A stretch of DNA of 64,000 nt from Eutreptiella sp. 'Long Island Sound 2002' (Eukaryota; Euglenozoa; Euglenophyceae; Eutreptiales; Eutreptiaceae), in NCBI GenBank assembly GCA_964036045.1, contig OZ038384.1, forward strand, positions 57,571,355-57,635,354. The letters run 5' to 3'. The position numbers and the translations under genes were made by a program. Below are positions 29,641 through 43,489 of this stretch, one piece after another. The notes beneath the pieces were generated by a model. The model saw only the letters and a list, made by a program, of their open reading frames with translations. It searched no databases and was not told the origin of the DNA. How positions within the stretch are numbered: the stretch's first letter is position 1; each line of letters opens with the position of its first letter.

Positions 29641-32462
29641 ATGGCGGCGCTTAGGTACATGCATGAGGTATGGCGGGGCTTCGGTACATGCATGAGGTAT
29701 GGCGGGGCCTTGGTACATGCCTGAGGTATGGCGGGGCTTTGGTACATGCCTGAGGTATGGCGGGGCTTTGGTACATGCATGAGGTATGGCGGGGCTTTGG
29801 TACATGCATGAGGTATGGCGGGGCCTTGGTACATGCATGAGGTATGGCGGGGCTTTGGTACATGCACGACGTATGGCGGGGCTTTGGTACATGCATGAGG
29901 GAAGGCGGGGCTTTGGTACATGCATGAGGTACGGCGGGGCTTTGATACATGCATGAGGGAAGGCGGGGCTTTGGTACATGCATGAGGGATGGCGGGGCCT
30001 TGGTACATGCATGAGGGAAGGCGGGGCATGGGTACATGCATGAGTGAAGGCGGGGCATTTGTACATGCATGAGGGATGGCGGGGCTTTGGCACATGCATG
30101 AGGTATGGCGGGGCATTGGTACATGCATGAGGTATGGCGGGGCTTTGGTACATGCATGAGGGATGGCGGGGCTTTGGTACATGCATGAGGGAAGGCGGGG
30201 CTTTGGTACATGCATGAGGTATGGCGGGGCTTCGGTACATGCATGAGGTATGGCGGGGCTTTGGTACATGCATGAGGTATGGCGGGGCATTGGTACATGC
30301 ATGAGGGATGGCGAGGCTTTGGTACATGCATGAGGTATGGCGGGGCATTGGTACATGCATGAGGTTCGGCGGGGCTTTGGTACATGCATGAGGTATGGTT
30401 GGGCTTTGATACATGCATGAGGGAAGGCGGGGCTTTGGTACATGCATGACGTATGGCGGGGCGTTGGCACATGCATGAGGTATGGGCGGGGCTTCGGTAC
30501 ATGGATGAGGTATGGCGGGGCTTGGGTACATGCATGCCGTATGGCGGGGCCTTGGTACATGCATGAGGTATGGTGGGGCATTGGTACATGCATGAGGTAT
30601 GGTGGGCCTTTGGTACATGCATGAGGGAAGGCGGGGCTTTGGTTCATGCATGAGGTATGGCGGGGCATCGGTACATGCATGAGGTATGGCGGGGCCTTGG
30701 TACATGCATGAGGTATGGCGGGGCCTTGGTACATGCATGAGGTATGGCGGGTCTTTGGTACATGCATGAGGTATGGCGGGGCCTTGGTACTTGCATGGGA
30801 TATGGCCGGGCTTTGGTACATGCATGAGGTATGGCGGGGCTTTGGTACATGCATGAGGTATGGCGGGGCTTCGGTACATGCATGAGGTATGGCGGGGCCT
30901 TTGTACATGCATGAGGTATGGCGGGACTTTGGTACATGCATGAGGTAGGGCGGAGCCTTGGTACATGCATGAGGTATGGCGGGGCCTTGATACATGCATG
31001 AGGTATGGCGGGGCTTCGGTACATGCATGAGGTATGGCGGGGCCTTGGTACATGCATGAGGTATGGCGGGGCCTTGGTACATGCCTGAGGTATGGCGGGG
31101 CTTTGGTACATGCATGAGGTATGGCGGGGCTTTGGTACATGCATGAGGTATGGCGGGGCCTTGGTACATGCATGAGGTATGGCGGGGCTTTGGTACATGC
31201 ATGAGGGAAGGCGGGGCTTTGGTACATGCATGAGGTACGGCGGGGCTTTGGTACATGTATGAGGGAAGGCGGGGCTTTGGTACATGCATGAGGGAAGGCG
31301 GGGCTTTGGTACATGGATGACGTATGGCGGGGCTTTGGTACATGCATGAGGTATTGCGGGGCTTCGGTACATGCATGAGGTATGGTGGGGCTTTGGTACA
31401 TGCATGAGGTATGGCGGGGCTTTGGTACATGCATGAGGTATGGCGGTGCATTGGTACATGCATGAGGTATGGCGGGGCTTTGGTACATGCATGAGGTATG
31501 GCGGGGCATTGGTACATGCATGAGGTATGGCGGGGCTTTGGTACATGCATGAGGGATGGCGGGGCTTTGGTACATGCATGAGGTATGGTTGGGCTTTGGT
31601 ACATGCATGAGGGAAGGCGGGGCTTTGGTACATGCATGACGTATGGCGGGGCGTTAGCACATGCATGAGGTATGGCGGGGCATTGGTACATGCAGGAGGT
31701 ATGGCGGGGCATTGGTACATGCATGAGGTATGGCGGCGCTTTGGTATATGCATGAGGTATGGCCGGGCCTTGGTACATGCATGAGGTATGGCGGGGCATT
31801 GGTACATGCATGAGGAATGGCGGGGCTTTTGTACATGCATGAGGTATGGCGGGGCCTTGGTACATGCATGAGGTATGGTGGGGCCTTGGTACATGAATGA
31901 GGTATGGCGCGGCTTTGGTACATGCATGAGGTATGGCGGGGCTTTGGTACATGCATGAGGTATGGCCGGACTTCGGTACATGCATGAGGTATGGCGGGAC
32001 TTCGCTACATGCATGAGGTAGGGCGGGGCCTTGGTACATGCATGAGGTATGGCGGGGCCTTGATACATGCATGAGGGATGGCGGGGCTTCGGTACATGCA
32101 TGAGGTATGGTGGGGCCTTGGTACATGCATGAGGTATGGCGAGGCTTTGGTACATGCATGAGGTATGGCGGGGCATTGGTACATGCATGAGGTTTGGCGG
32201 GGCTTCGGTACATGCATGAGGGATGGCGGGGCTTTGGTACATGCATGAGGTATTGTTGTGCTTTGGTACATGCATGAGGTGTGGCGGGGCCTTGGTACAT
32301 GCATGAGGTATGGCGGGGCATTGGTACATGCATGAGGTATGGCGGGGCTTTGGTACATGCATGAGGTATGGCGGGGCCTTGGTACATGCATGAGGTATGG
32401 CGGGGCTTTGGTACATGCATGAGGTATGGCGCGGCTTTGGTACATGCATGAGGTATGGCGGG

Positions 32463-32986
32463 GCTTTGGTACATGCATGTGGTATGGCGGGGCCTTGGTA
32501 CATGCATGAGGTATGGCGGGGCGTTGGCACATGCATGAGGTATGGCGGGGCATTGGTACATGCATGAGGTATGGGCGGGGCTTCGGTACATGCATGAGGT
32601 ATGGCGGGGCTTTGGTACATGCATGCCGTATGGCGGGGCCTTGGTACATGCATGAGGTATGGCGGTGCATTGGTACATGCATGAGGTACGGCGGGGCCTT
32701 GGTACATGCATGAGGTATGGCGGGGCTTTTGTACATGCATGTGGTATGGCGGGGCCTTGGTACATGCATGAGGTATGGCGGGGCGTTGGCACATGCATGA
32801 GGTATGGCGGGGCATTGGTACATGCATGAGGTATGGGCGGGGCTTCGGTACATGCATGAGGTATGGCGGGGCTTTGGTACATGCATGCCGTATGGCGGGG
32901 CCTTGGTACATGCATGAGGTATGGCGGGGCATTGGTACATGCATGAGGTACGGCGGGGCCTTGGTACATGCATGAGGTATGGCGGG
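32463..32986 (+). repeat. Tandem 262-bp (9-unit) duplication
   Basis: The string GCGTTGGCAC occurs at 32521 and 32783, followed in both copies by a CATTGG unit, a 30-bp unit containing GTATGGGCGGGG, then CATGCCGTATGG and GTACGGCGGGG units. The period is 9 x 29 + 1, the extra base being the added G of the 30-bp unit. Only a few single-base differences are visible. A diverged third relative lies around 30460-30560. Loss of the usual TGA in the CATGCCGTATGG unit opens short + strand frames here, which I do not consider genes. Confidence 0.88.
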
Positions 32987-34014
32987 GCTTTGGTACATGC
33001 ATGAGGTATGGCGGGGCCTTGCTACATTCATGAGGTATGGCGGGAGGTTGGTACATGCATGAGGTAGGGCGGAGCCTTGGTACATGCATGAGGTATGGCG
33101 GGGCCTTGATACATGCATGAGGGATGGCGGGGCTTCGGTACATGCATGAGGTATGGCGGGGCCTTGGTACATGCATGAGGTATGGCGGGGTCTTGGTACA
33201 TGCCTGAGGTATGGCGGGGCTTTGGTACATGCATGAGGTATGGCGCGGCTTTGGTACATGCATGACGTATGGCGGGGCATTGGTACATGCATGAGGTATG
33301 GCGGGGCTTTGGTACATGCATGAGGTATGGCGGGGCTTCGGTACATGCATGAGGTATGGCGGGGCCTTGGTACATGCATGAGGGATGGCGGGGCTTTGGT
33401 ACATGCATGAGGTATGGTTGGGCTTTGGTACATGCATGAGGGAAGGCGGGGCTTTGGTACATGCATGACGTATGGCGGGGCGTTGGCACATGCATGAGGG
33501 AAGGCGGGGCATTGGTACATGCATGAGGTATGGCGGGGCATTGGTACATGCATCAGGTATGGCGGGGCTCCGGTACATGCATGAGGTATGGCGGGGCTTT
33601 GGTACATGCATGGGGTATGGCGGGGCCTTGGTACATGCATGAGGTATGGCGGGGCATTGGTACATGCATGATGTATGGCGGGGCTTTGGTACATGCATGA
33701 GGGAAGGCGGGGCTTTGGTTCATGCGTGAGGTGTGGCGGGGCTTTCGTACATGCATGAGGTATGGCGGGGCTTCGGTACATGCACGAGGGAAGGCGGGGC
33801 TTCGGTACATGCATGAGGTATGGCGGGGCTTCGGTAAATGCATGAGGTATGGCGGGTCTTTGGTACATGCATGAGGTATGGCGGGGCTTTGGTACATGCA
33901 TGGGGTATGGCCGGACTTTGGTACATGCATGAGGGATGGCGGGGACTTGGTACATGCATGAGGTATGGCGGGGCATTGGTACATGCATGAGGTATGGCGG
34001 GGCCTTGGTACATG

Positions 34015-35601
34015 CATGAGGTATGGCGGGGCCTTGGTACATGCCTGAGGTATGGCGGGGCTTTGGTACATGCATGAGGTATGGCGGGGCCTTGGTACAT
34101 GCATGAGGTATGGCGGGGCCTTGGTACATGCATGAGGGATGGCGGGGCTTTGGTACATGCATGAGGTATGGCGGGGCATTGGTACATGCATGAGGGAAGG
34201 CGGCGCTTTGGTACATGCATGAGGTACGGCGGGGCTTTGGTACATGCATGAGGGAAGGCGGGGCTTTGGTACATGCATGAGGGATGGCGGGGCCTTGGTA
34301 CATGCATGAGGGAAGGCGGGGCTTTGGTACATGCATGAGGTATGGCGGGGCTTCGGTACATGCATGAGGTATGGCGGGGCATTGGTACATGCATGAGGGA
34401 AGGCGGGGCTTTGGTACATGCATGAGGGATGATGGGGCTTTGGTACATGCATGAGGCATGGTGGGGCTTTGGTACATGCATGAGATACGGCGGGGCTTTG
34501 GTACATGCATGAGGGAAGGCGGGGCTTTGGTACATGCATGAAGGTTGGCGGGGCCTTGGTACATGCATGAGGGAAGGCGGCGCTTTGGTACATGCATGAG
34601 GTATGGCGGGACATTGGTACATGCATGAGGTATGGCGGGGCTTTGGTACATGCATGAGGGAAGGCGGGGCTTTGGTGCATGCATGACGTATGGCGGGGCT
34701 TTGGTACATGCATGAGGGACGGTGGGGCTTTGGTACATGCATGAGGTATGGCCGGGCTTCGGTACATGCATGAGGGATGGTGGGGCTTTGGTACATGCAT
34801 GAGGTATGGCGGGGCTTTGGTACATGCATGAGGTATGGCGGGGCTTTGGTACATGCATGAGGTATGGCGGGGCCTTGGTACATGCCTGAGGTATGGCGGG
34901 GCTTTGGTACATGCATGAGGTATGGCGGGGCCTTGGTACATGCATGAGGTATGGCGGGGCCTTGGTACATGCATGAGGGATGGCGGGGCTTTGGTACATG
35001 CATGAGGTATGGCGGGGCATTGGTACATGCATGAGGGAAGGCGGCGCTTTGGTACATGCATGAGGTACGGCGGGGCTTTGGTACATGCATGAGGGAAGGC
35101 GGGGCTTTGGTACATGCATGAGGGATGGCGGGGCCTTGGTACATGCATGAGGGAAGGCGGGGCTTTGGTACATGCATGAGGTATGGCGGGGCTTCGGTAC
35201 ATGCATGAGGTATGGCGGGGCATTGGTACATGCATGAGGGAAGGCGGGGCTTTGGTACATGCATGAGGGATGATGGGGCTTTGGTACATGCATGAGGCAT
35301 GGTGGGGCTTTGGTACATGCATGAGATACGGCGGGGCTTTGGTACATGCATGAGGGAAGGCGGGGCTTTGGTACATGCATGAAGGTTGGCGGGGCCTTGG
35401 TACATGCATGAGGGAAGGCGGCGCTTTGGTACATGCATGAGGTATGGCGGGACATTGGTACATGCATGAGGTATGGCGGGGCTTTGGTACATGCATGAGG
35501 GAAGGCGGGGCTTTGGTGCATGCATGACGTATGGCGGGGCTTTGGTACATGCATGAGGGACGGTGGGGCTTTGGTACATGCATGAGGTATGGCCGGGCTT
35601 C
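34015..35601 (+). repeat. Tandem 841-bp (29-unit) block duplication
   Basis: The rare unit GGGATGATGGGGC occurs at 34428 and 35269, 841 bp apart. It is followed in both by GAGGCATGGTGGGG, GAGATACGG, GAAGGTTGG, GGCGCTTTGG and GGGACATTGG units in the same order. A GCCTGAGG unit lies near the left end of each copy. The matching parts span about 34015-34760 and 34856-35601, and outside these the unit order differs. Confidence 0.88.
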
Positions 35602-36420
35602 AGTACATGCATGAGGTATGGCGGGGCTTTGGTACATGCATGAGGTATGGCGGGGCATTGGTACATGCATGAGGGATGGCGGGGCTTTGGTACATGCATG
35701 AGGTATGGTGGGGCTTCGGTACATGCATGAGGTATGGCGGGGCTTTGGTACATGCATGAGTTATGGCGGGGCTTCGGTACATGCATGAGGTATGGCCGGG
35801 CTCTGGTACATGCATGAGGTATGGCGGGGCTTTCGTACATGCATGAGGTATGGCGGGGCTCCGGTACATGCATGAGGGATGGCGGGGCTTCGGTACATGC
35901 ATGAGGGATGGCGGGTCTTCGGTACATGCATGAGGTATGGTTGGGCTTTGGTACATGCATGAGGTATGGCGGGGCTTTGGTACATGCATGAGGTATGGCG
36001 GGGCTTTGGTACATGCATGAGGTATGGCCGGGCCTTGGTACATGCATGAGGTATGGCGGGGCTTTGGTACATGCATGAGGTATGGCGGGGCATTGGTACA
36101 TGCATGAGGGATGGCGGGGCTTTGGTACATGCATGAGGTATAGCGGGGCTTTGGTACATGCCTGAGGTATGGCGGGGCTTTGGTACATGCATGAGGGATG
36201 GTTGGGCTTCGGTACATGCATGAGGTATGGCGGGGCTTCGGTACATGCATGAGGTATGGCGGGGCTTTGGTACATGCATGAGGTATGGCGGGGCTTTGGT
36301 ACATGCATGAGGTATGGCGGGGCTTTGGTACATGCATGAGGTATGGCCGGGCCTTGGTACATGCATGAGGTATGGCGGGGCTTTGGTACATGCATGAGGT
36401 ATGGCGGGGCATTGGTACAT

Positions 36421-38565
36421 GCATGAGGGATGGCGGGGCTTTGGTACATGCATGAGGGACGGCGGGGCTTTGGTACATGCATGAGGTATGGTGGGGCTTC
36501 AGTACATGCATGAGGTATGGCGGGGCTTTGGTACATGCATGAGCTATGGCGGGGCTTCGGTACATGCATGAGGTATGGCGGGGCTTCGGTACATGCATGA
36601 GGGATGGCAGGGCCCTGGTACATGCATGAGGTATGGCGGGGCTTTGGTACATGCATGAGGTATGGCGGAGCTTCGGTACATGCATGAGGTTTGGCGGGGC
36701 ATTGGTACATGCATGAGGGATGGCGGGGCTTTGGTACATGCATGAGGTATGGCGGGGCTTCGGTACATGCAAGAGGTATGGCGGGGCTCTGGTACATGCA
36801 TGAGGTATGGCGGGGCTTTGGTACATGCATGAGGGATTGCGGGGCTTCGGTACATGCATGAGGTATGGCGGGGCTTTGGTACATGCACGACGTATGGCGG
36901 GGCTTTGATACATGCATGAGGTATGGCGGGGCATTGGTACATGCCTGAGGTATGGCGGGGCTTTGGCACATGCATGAGGTATGGCGGGGCTTCGGTAGAT
37001 GCATGTGGTATGGCGGGGCTTTGGTACATGCATGAGGTATGGCGGGGCTTCGGTACATGCATGAGGTATGCCGGGGCTTCGGTACATACATGAGGTATCC
37101 CGGTCTTTGGTACATGCATGCGGTATGGAGGGGCTTTGGTACATGCAACAGCTATGGCGGGGCTTTGGTACATGCATGAGGTATGGCCGGGCTTTGGTAC
37201 ATGCATGAGGTATGGCGGGGCTTCGGTACATGCATGGGGTATGGCGGGGCATTGGTACATGCATGAGGTATGGCGGGGCTTTGGTACATGCATGAGGTAT
37301 GGCGGGGCTTTGGTACATGCATGAGGGATGGCGGGGCTTTGGTACATGCATGAGGGATGGTCGGGCTTTGGTACATGCATGAGGTATGGCGGGGCTTTCG
37401 TACATGCATAAGGTATGGCGGGGTATTCGTACATTCATGAGGGATGGCGGGGCTTTGGTACATGCATGAGGGAAGGCGGGGCTTTGGTACATGCAGGAGG
37501 TATGGCGGGGCTTCGGTACATGCATGAGGTATGGCGGGCCCTTGGTACCTGCATGAGGTATGGCGGGGCCTTGGTACCTGCATGGGGTATGGCGGGGCTT
37601 CGGTACATGCATGAGGTATTGCAGGGCTTTGGTACATGCATGAGGGATGGCGGGGCTTTGGTACATGCATGAGGTATGGCGGGGCTTTGGTACATGCATG
37701 AGGTATGGCGGAGCTTTGGTACATGCATGAGGGATGGTCGGGCTTTGGTACAGGCATGAGGTATGGCGGGGCATTGGTACATGCCTGAGGTATGGCGGGG
37801 CTTTGGCACATGCATGAGGTATGGCGGGGCTTCGGTAGATGCATGTGGTATGGCGGGGCTTTGGTACATGCATGAGGTATGGCGGGGCTTCGGTAAATGC
37901 ATGAGGTCTGCCGGGGCTTCGGTACATACATGAGGTATCCCGGTCTTTGGTACATGCATGAGGTATGGCGGGGCTTTGGTACATGCATGAGATATGGCGG
38001 TGCTTTGGTACATGCATGAGGTATGGCGGGGCTTTGGTACATGCATGAGGTATGGCCGGGCTTTGGTACATGCATGAGGTATGGCGGGGCATTGGTAGAT
38101 GCATGTGGTATGGCTGGGCTTTGGTACATGCATGAGGTATGGCGGCGCTTCGGTACATGCATGAGGTATGCCGGGGCTTCGGTACATACATGAGGTATCC
38201 CGGTCTTTGGTACATGCATGAGGGATGGCGGGGCTTTGGTACATGCATGAGGTATGGCGGGGCTTTGGTACATGCATGAGGTATGGCGGGGCTTTGGTAC
38301 ATGCATGAGGTATGGCGGGGCTTCGGTACATGCATGAGGTATACCGGGGCTTCGGTACATACATGAGGTATCCCGGTCTTTGGTACATGCATGAGGATTG
38401 GCGGGGCTTTGGTACATGCATGACGTATGGCGGACCATTGGTACATGCATGAGGTATGGCGGGGCTTTGGTACATGCATGAGGTATGGCCGGGCTTTGGT
38501 ACATGCATGAGGTATGGCGGGGCTTTCGTACATGCATGAGGTATGGCGGGGTATTCGTACATGCA
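36421..38565 (+). repeat. Long-range duplicate (copy 1) of the sequence left of the inserted element
   Basis: Markers in this interval have partners exactly 10,810 bp downstream: GCATGAGGGA at 36421/47231, GAGCTATGGC at 36541/47351, and four GGTATCCCGGTC-type units at 37094/47904, 37934/48744, 38194/49004 and 38367/49177. The constant offset over more than 2 kb shows that the two intervals were copied as one block with few internal length changes. The copy ends with the unoccupied equivalent of the element's insertion site, ATGCA at 38561-38565. Base-level differences between the copies exist, for example GTATTCG here against GTGTTCG at 49361-49367. Confidence 0.9.
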
Positions 38566-41500
38566 TGAGGGATGGCGGGGCCTTGGTACATGCATGAGGT
38601 ATGGCGGGGCATTGGTACATGCATGATGTATGGCGGGGCTTCGGTACATGCATGAGGTATGGCGGGGCTTTGGTACATGCATGAGGTATGGCGGGGCCTT
38701 GGTACATGCATGAGGTATGGCGGGGTATTCGTACATGCATGAGGGATGGCGGGGCCTTGGTACATGCATGAGGGAAGGCGGGGCTTTGGTACATGCATGA
38801 GGTATGGCGGGGCTTCGGTACATGCATGAGGTATGGCGGGGCATTGGTACATGCATGAGGTATGGCGGGGCCTTGGTACATGCATGAGGTATGGCGGGGC
38901 TCCGGTACATGCATGAGGTATGGCGGGGCATTGGTACATGCATGAGGTATGGCGGGGCTTTGGTACATGCATGAGGTATGGCGGGGCTTTGGTACATGCA
39001 TCAGGGATGGTCGGGCTTTGGTACATGCATGAGGTATGGCGGGGCTTTGGTACATGCATGAGGGATGGTGGGGCTTTGGTACATGCATGAGGTATGGCGG
39101 GGCTTTGGTACATGCATGAGCTATGGCGGGGCTTTGGTACATGCATGAGGTATGGCCGGGCTTTGGTACATGCATGAGGTATGGCGGGGCTTTGGTACAT
39201 GCCTGAGGTATGGCGGGGCATTGGTACATGCATGAGGTATGGCGGGGCTTCGGTACATGCACGAGGGATGGCGGGGCTTTGGTACATGCATGAGGTATGG
39301 CGGGGCTTTGGCACATGCATGAGGGAAGGCGGGGCTTTGGTACATGCATGACGTATGGTGGGGCGCTGGTACATGCATGAGGTATGGCGGGGCTTCGGTA
39401 CATGCATGAGGTATGGCGGGGCATTGGTACATGCATGAGGGATGGCGGGGCATCGGTACATGCATGAGGTATGGCGGGGCATTGGTACATGCCTGAGTTA
39501 TGGCGGGGCATTGGTACATGCATGAGGTATGCGGGGGTTTGGTACATGTATGAGATATGGCGGGGCATTGGTACATGCCTGAGGTATGGCGGGGCTTTGG
39601 TACATGCATGAGGGATGGTGGGGCTTTGATACATGCATGAGGGAAGGCGGGGCTTTGGTACATGCATGAGGTATGGCGGGGCATTGGTACATGCATGAGG
39701 TATGGCGGGGCTTTCGTACATGCATGAGGTATGGCGGGGCCTTGGTACATGCATGAGGGACGGCGAGGCATTGGTACATGCATGAGGTATGGCGGAGCTT
39801 CGGTACATGCATGAGGTATGGCGGGGCTTTGGTACATGCATGAGGTATGGCGCGCCTTCGGTACATGCATGATGGACGGCGGGGCATTGGTACATGCATG
39901 AGGTATGGCGGGGCTTTGGTACATGCATGAGGGATGGCGGGGCTTTGGTACATGCATGAGGTAAGGCGGGGCTTTGGTACATGCATGAGGGATGGCGGGG
40001 CTTCGGTACATGCATGACGTATGGCGGGGCATTGGTACATGCATGAGGTATGGCGGGGCTTTGGTACATGCATGAGGTATGGCGGGGCTTTGGTACATGC
40101 ATGAGGTATGGCGGGGCTTTGGTACATGCATGATGTATGGCGGGACTTTGGTACATGCATGAGGTATGGCGGTGCTTTGGTACATGCATGAGGTATGGCC
40201 GGGCTTTGGTACATGCATGAGGTATGGCGGGGCTTTGGTACATGCATGAGGTATGGCGGAGCCTTGGTACATGCATGAGGTATGGCGGGGCTTTGGTACA
40301 TGCATGAGGGAAGGCGGGGCTTTGGTACATGCATGAGGTATGGTGGGGCTTCGGTACATGCATGAGGTATGGCGGCGCTTTGGTACATGCATGAGGTATA
40401 GCGGGGCTTTGGTACATGCATGAGGGAAGGCGGGGCTTTGGTACATGCATGACGTATGGCGGGGCTTTGATACCTGCATGAGCGAAGGCGGGGCTTTGGT
40501 ACATGCATGAGGTATGGCGGAGCTTCGGTACATGCATGAGGTATGGCGGGGCTTTGGTACATGCATCAGCTATGGCGGGGCTTCGGTACATGCATGAGGT
40601 ATGGCGGGGCATTGGTACATGCATGAGGTATGGCGGGGCCTTGGTACATGCATGAGGTATGGCGGGGCTTTGGTACATGCATGAGGTATGACGGGGCATT
40701 GATACATGCATGAGGGATGGCCGGGCTTTGGTACATGCATGAGGTATGGCGGGGCATTGGTACACGCATGAGGGAAAGCAGGGCTTTGGTACATGCATGA
40801 GGTATGGCGGGGCTTTGGTACATTCATGAGGTATGGCGGGGCTTCGGTACATGCATGAGGTATGCCGGGGCTTTGGTACATGCATGAGGTATGGCGGGGC
40901 TCCGGTACATGCATGAGGGATGGCGGGGCTTTGGTACATGCATGAGATATGGCCGGGCTTTGGTACATGCATGGGGTATGGCGGGGCATCGGTACATGCA
41001 TGAGGGATGGTGGGGCTTTGGTACATGCATGAGGTATGGCGGGGCTTTGGTACATGCATGAGGTATGGCGGGGCTTTGGTACATGCATGAGGTATGGCCG
41101 GGCTTTGGTACATGCATGAGGTATGGCGGGGCTTTGGTACATGCATGAGGGATGGCGGGGCGTTGGCACATGCATGAGGGATGGCGGGGCTTTGGTACAT
41201 GCATGACGGAAGGCGGTGCTTTGGTACATGCATGAGGTATGGCGGGGCTTCGGTACATGCATGAGGTATGGCGGGGCTTTGGTACATGCATGAGGTATGG
41301 CGGGGCCTTGGTACATGCATGAGGTATGGCGGGGCATTGGTACATGCATGAGGTATGGCGGGGCTTTGGTACATGCATGAGGTATGGCGGAGCATTGGTA
41401 CATGCATGAGGGATGGCGGGGCTTTGGTACTTGCATGAGGTATGGCCGGGCATTCGTACATGCATGAGGTATGGCGGGGCTTTGGTACATGCATGAGGGA

Positions 41501-43489
41501 TGGCGGGGCTTTGGTACATGCATGAGGTATGGCGGGGCTTTGGTACATGCATGAGGTATGGCGGGGCTTTGGTACATGCATGAGGTATGGCGGGGCTTCG
41601 GTACATGCATGAGGTATGGCGGGGCATTGGTACATGCATGAGGTGTGGCGGGGCTTTGGTACATGCATGAGGTATGGCGGAGCATTGGTACATGCATGAG
41701 GGGTGGCGGGGCTTTGGTACATGCATGAGGTATGGCGGGGCTTTGGTACATGCATGAGGTATGGCGGGGCCTTGGTACATGCATGAGGTATGGCCGGGCT
41801 TTGGTACATGCATGAGGTATGGCGGGGCTTTGGTACATGCATCAGGTATGGCGGGGCTTTGGTACATGCATGAGGTATGGCCGGGCGTTGGTACATGCAT
41901 GATGTATGGCGGGGCTTTGGTACATGCATGAGGGATGGCGGGGCGTTGGCACATGCATGAGGGATGGCGGGGCTTTGGTACATGCATGAGGGAAGGCGGG
42001 GCTTTGGTACATGCATGAGGGATGGTGGGGCTTTGGTACATGCATGAGGCATGGTGGGGCTTTGGTACATGCATGAGGTACGGCGGGGCTTTGGTACATG
42101 CACGAGGGAAGGCGGGGCTTTGGTACATGCATGACGTATGGCGGGGCCTTGGTACATGCATGAGGTATGGTGGGGCTTTGGTACATGCATGAGGTATGGC
42201 GGGGCTTTGGTACATGCATGAGGTATGGCGGGGCTTTGGTACATGCATGAGGGATGGCGGGGCCTTGGTACATGCATGAGGTATGGCCGGGCTTTGGTAC
42301 ATGCATGAGGTATGGCGGGGCTTTGGTACATGCATGAGGTATGGCGGGGCTTTGGTACATGCATGAGGTATGGCCGGGCGTTGGTACATGCATGATGTAT
42401 GGCGGGGCTTTGGTACATGCATGAGGGATGGCGGGGCGTTGGCACATGCATGAGGGATGGCGGGGCATTGGCACATGCATCAGGGAAGGCGGGGCTTTGG
42501 TACATGCATGAGGGATGGTGGGGCTTTGGTACATGCATGAGGCATGGCGGGGCTTTGGTACATGCATGAGGTACGGCGGGGCTTTGGTACATGCATGAGG
42601 GAACGCGGGGCTTTGGTACATGCATGAGGTATGGCGGGGCCTTGGTACATGCATGAGGGAAGGCGGCGCTTTGGTACATGCATGAGGTATGGCGGGACAT
42701 TGGTACATGCATGAGGGAAGGCGGGGCTTTGGTACATGCATGACGTATGGCGGGGCTTTGGTACATGCATGAGGGACGGTGGGGCTTTGGTACATGCATG
42801 AGGTATGGCGGGGCTTTGGTACATGCATGAGGTATGGCGGGGCTTTGGTACATGCATGAGGTATGGCCGGGCTTTGGTACATGCATGAGGTATGGCGGGG
42901 CTTTGGTACATGCATGAGGTATGGCAGGGCATTGGTACATGCATGAGGGATGGCGGGGCTTTGGTACATGCATGAGGGACGGCGGGGCTTTGGTACATGC
43001 ATGACGTATGGTGGGGCTTCGGTACATGCATGAGGTATGGCGGGGCTTCGGTACATGCATGAGTTATGGCGGGGCTTCGGTACATGCATGAGGTGTGGCC
43101 GGGCTCTGGTACATGCATGAGGTATGGCGGGGCTTTCGTACATGCATGAGGTATGGCGGGGCTCCGGTACATGCATGAGGGATGGCGGGGCTTCGATACA
43201 TGCATGAGGGATGGCGGGTCTTCGGTACATGCATGAGGTATGGCGGGGCTTTCGTACATACATGAGGGATGGCGGGGCCTTGGTACATGCATGAGGTATG
43301 GCGGGGCCTTGGTACATGCATGAGGTATGGCGGGGCTTCGGTACATGCATGAGGTATGGCGGGCCCTTGGTATATGCATGAGGTATGGCGGGGCTTTGGT
43401 ACATGCATGAGGTATGGCGGGGCTTCGGTACATGCATGAGGTATGGCGGGGCTTTGGTACATGCATGAGGGATGGCGGGGCTTTGGTAC

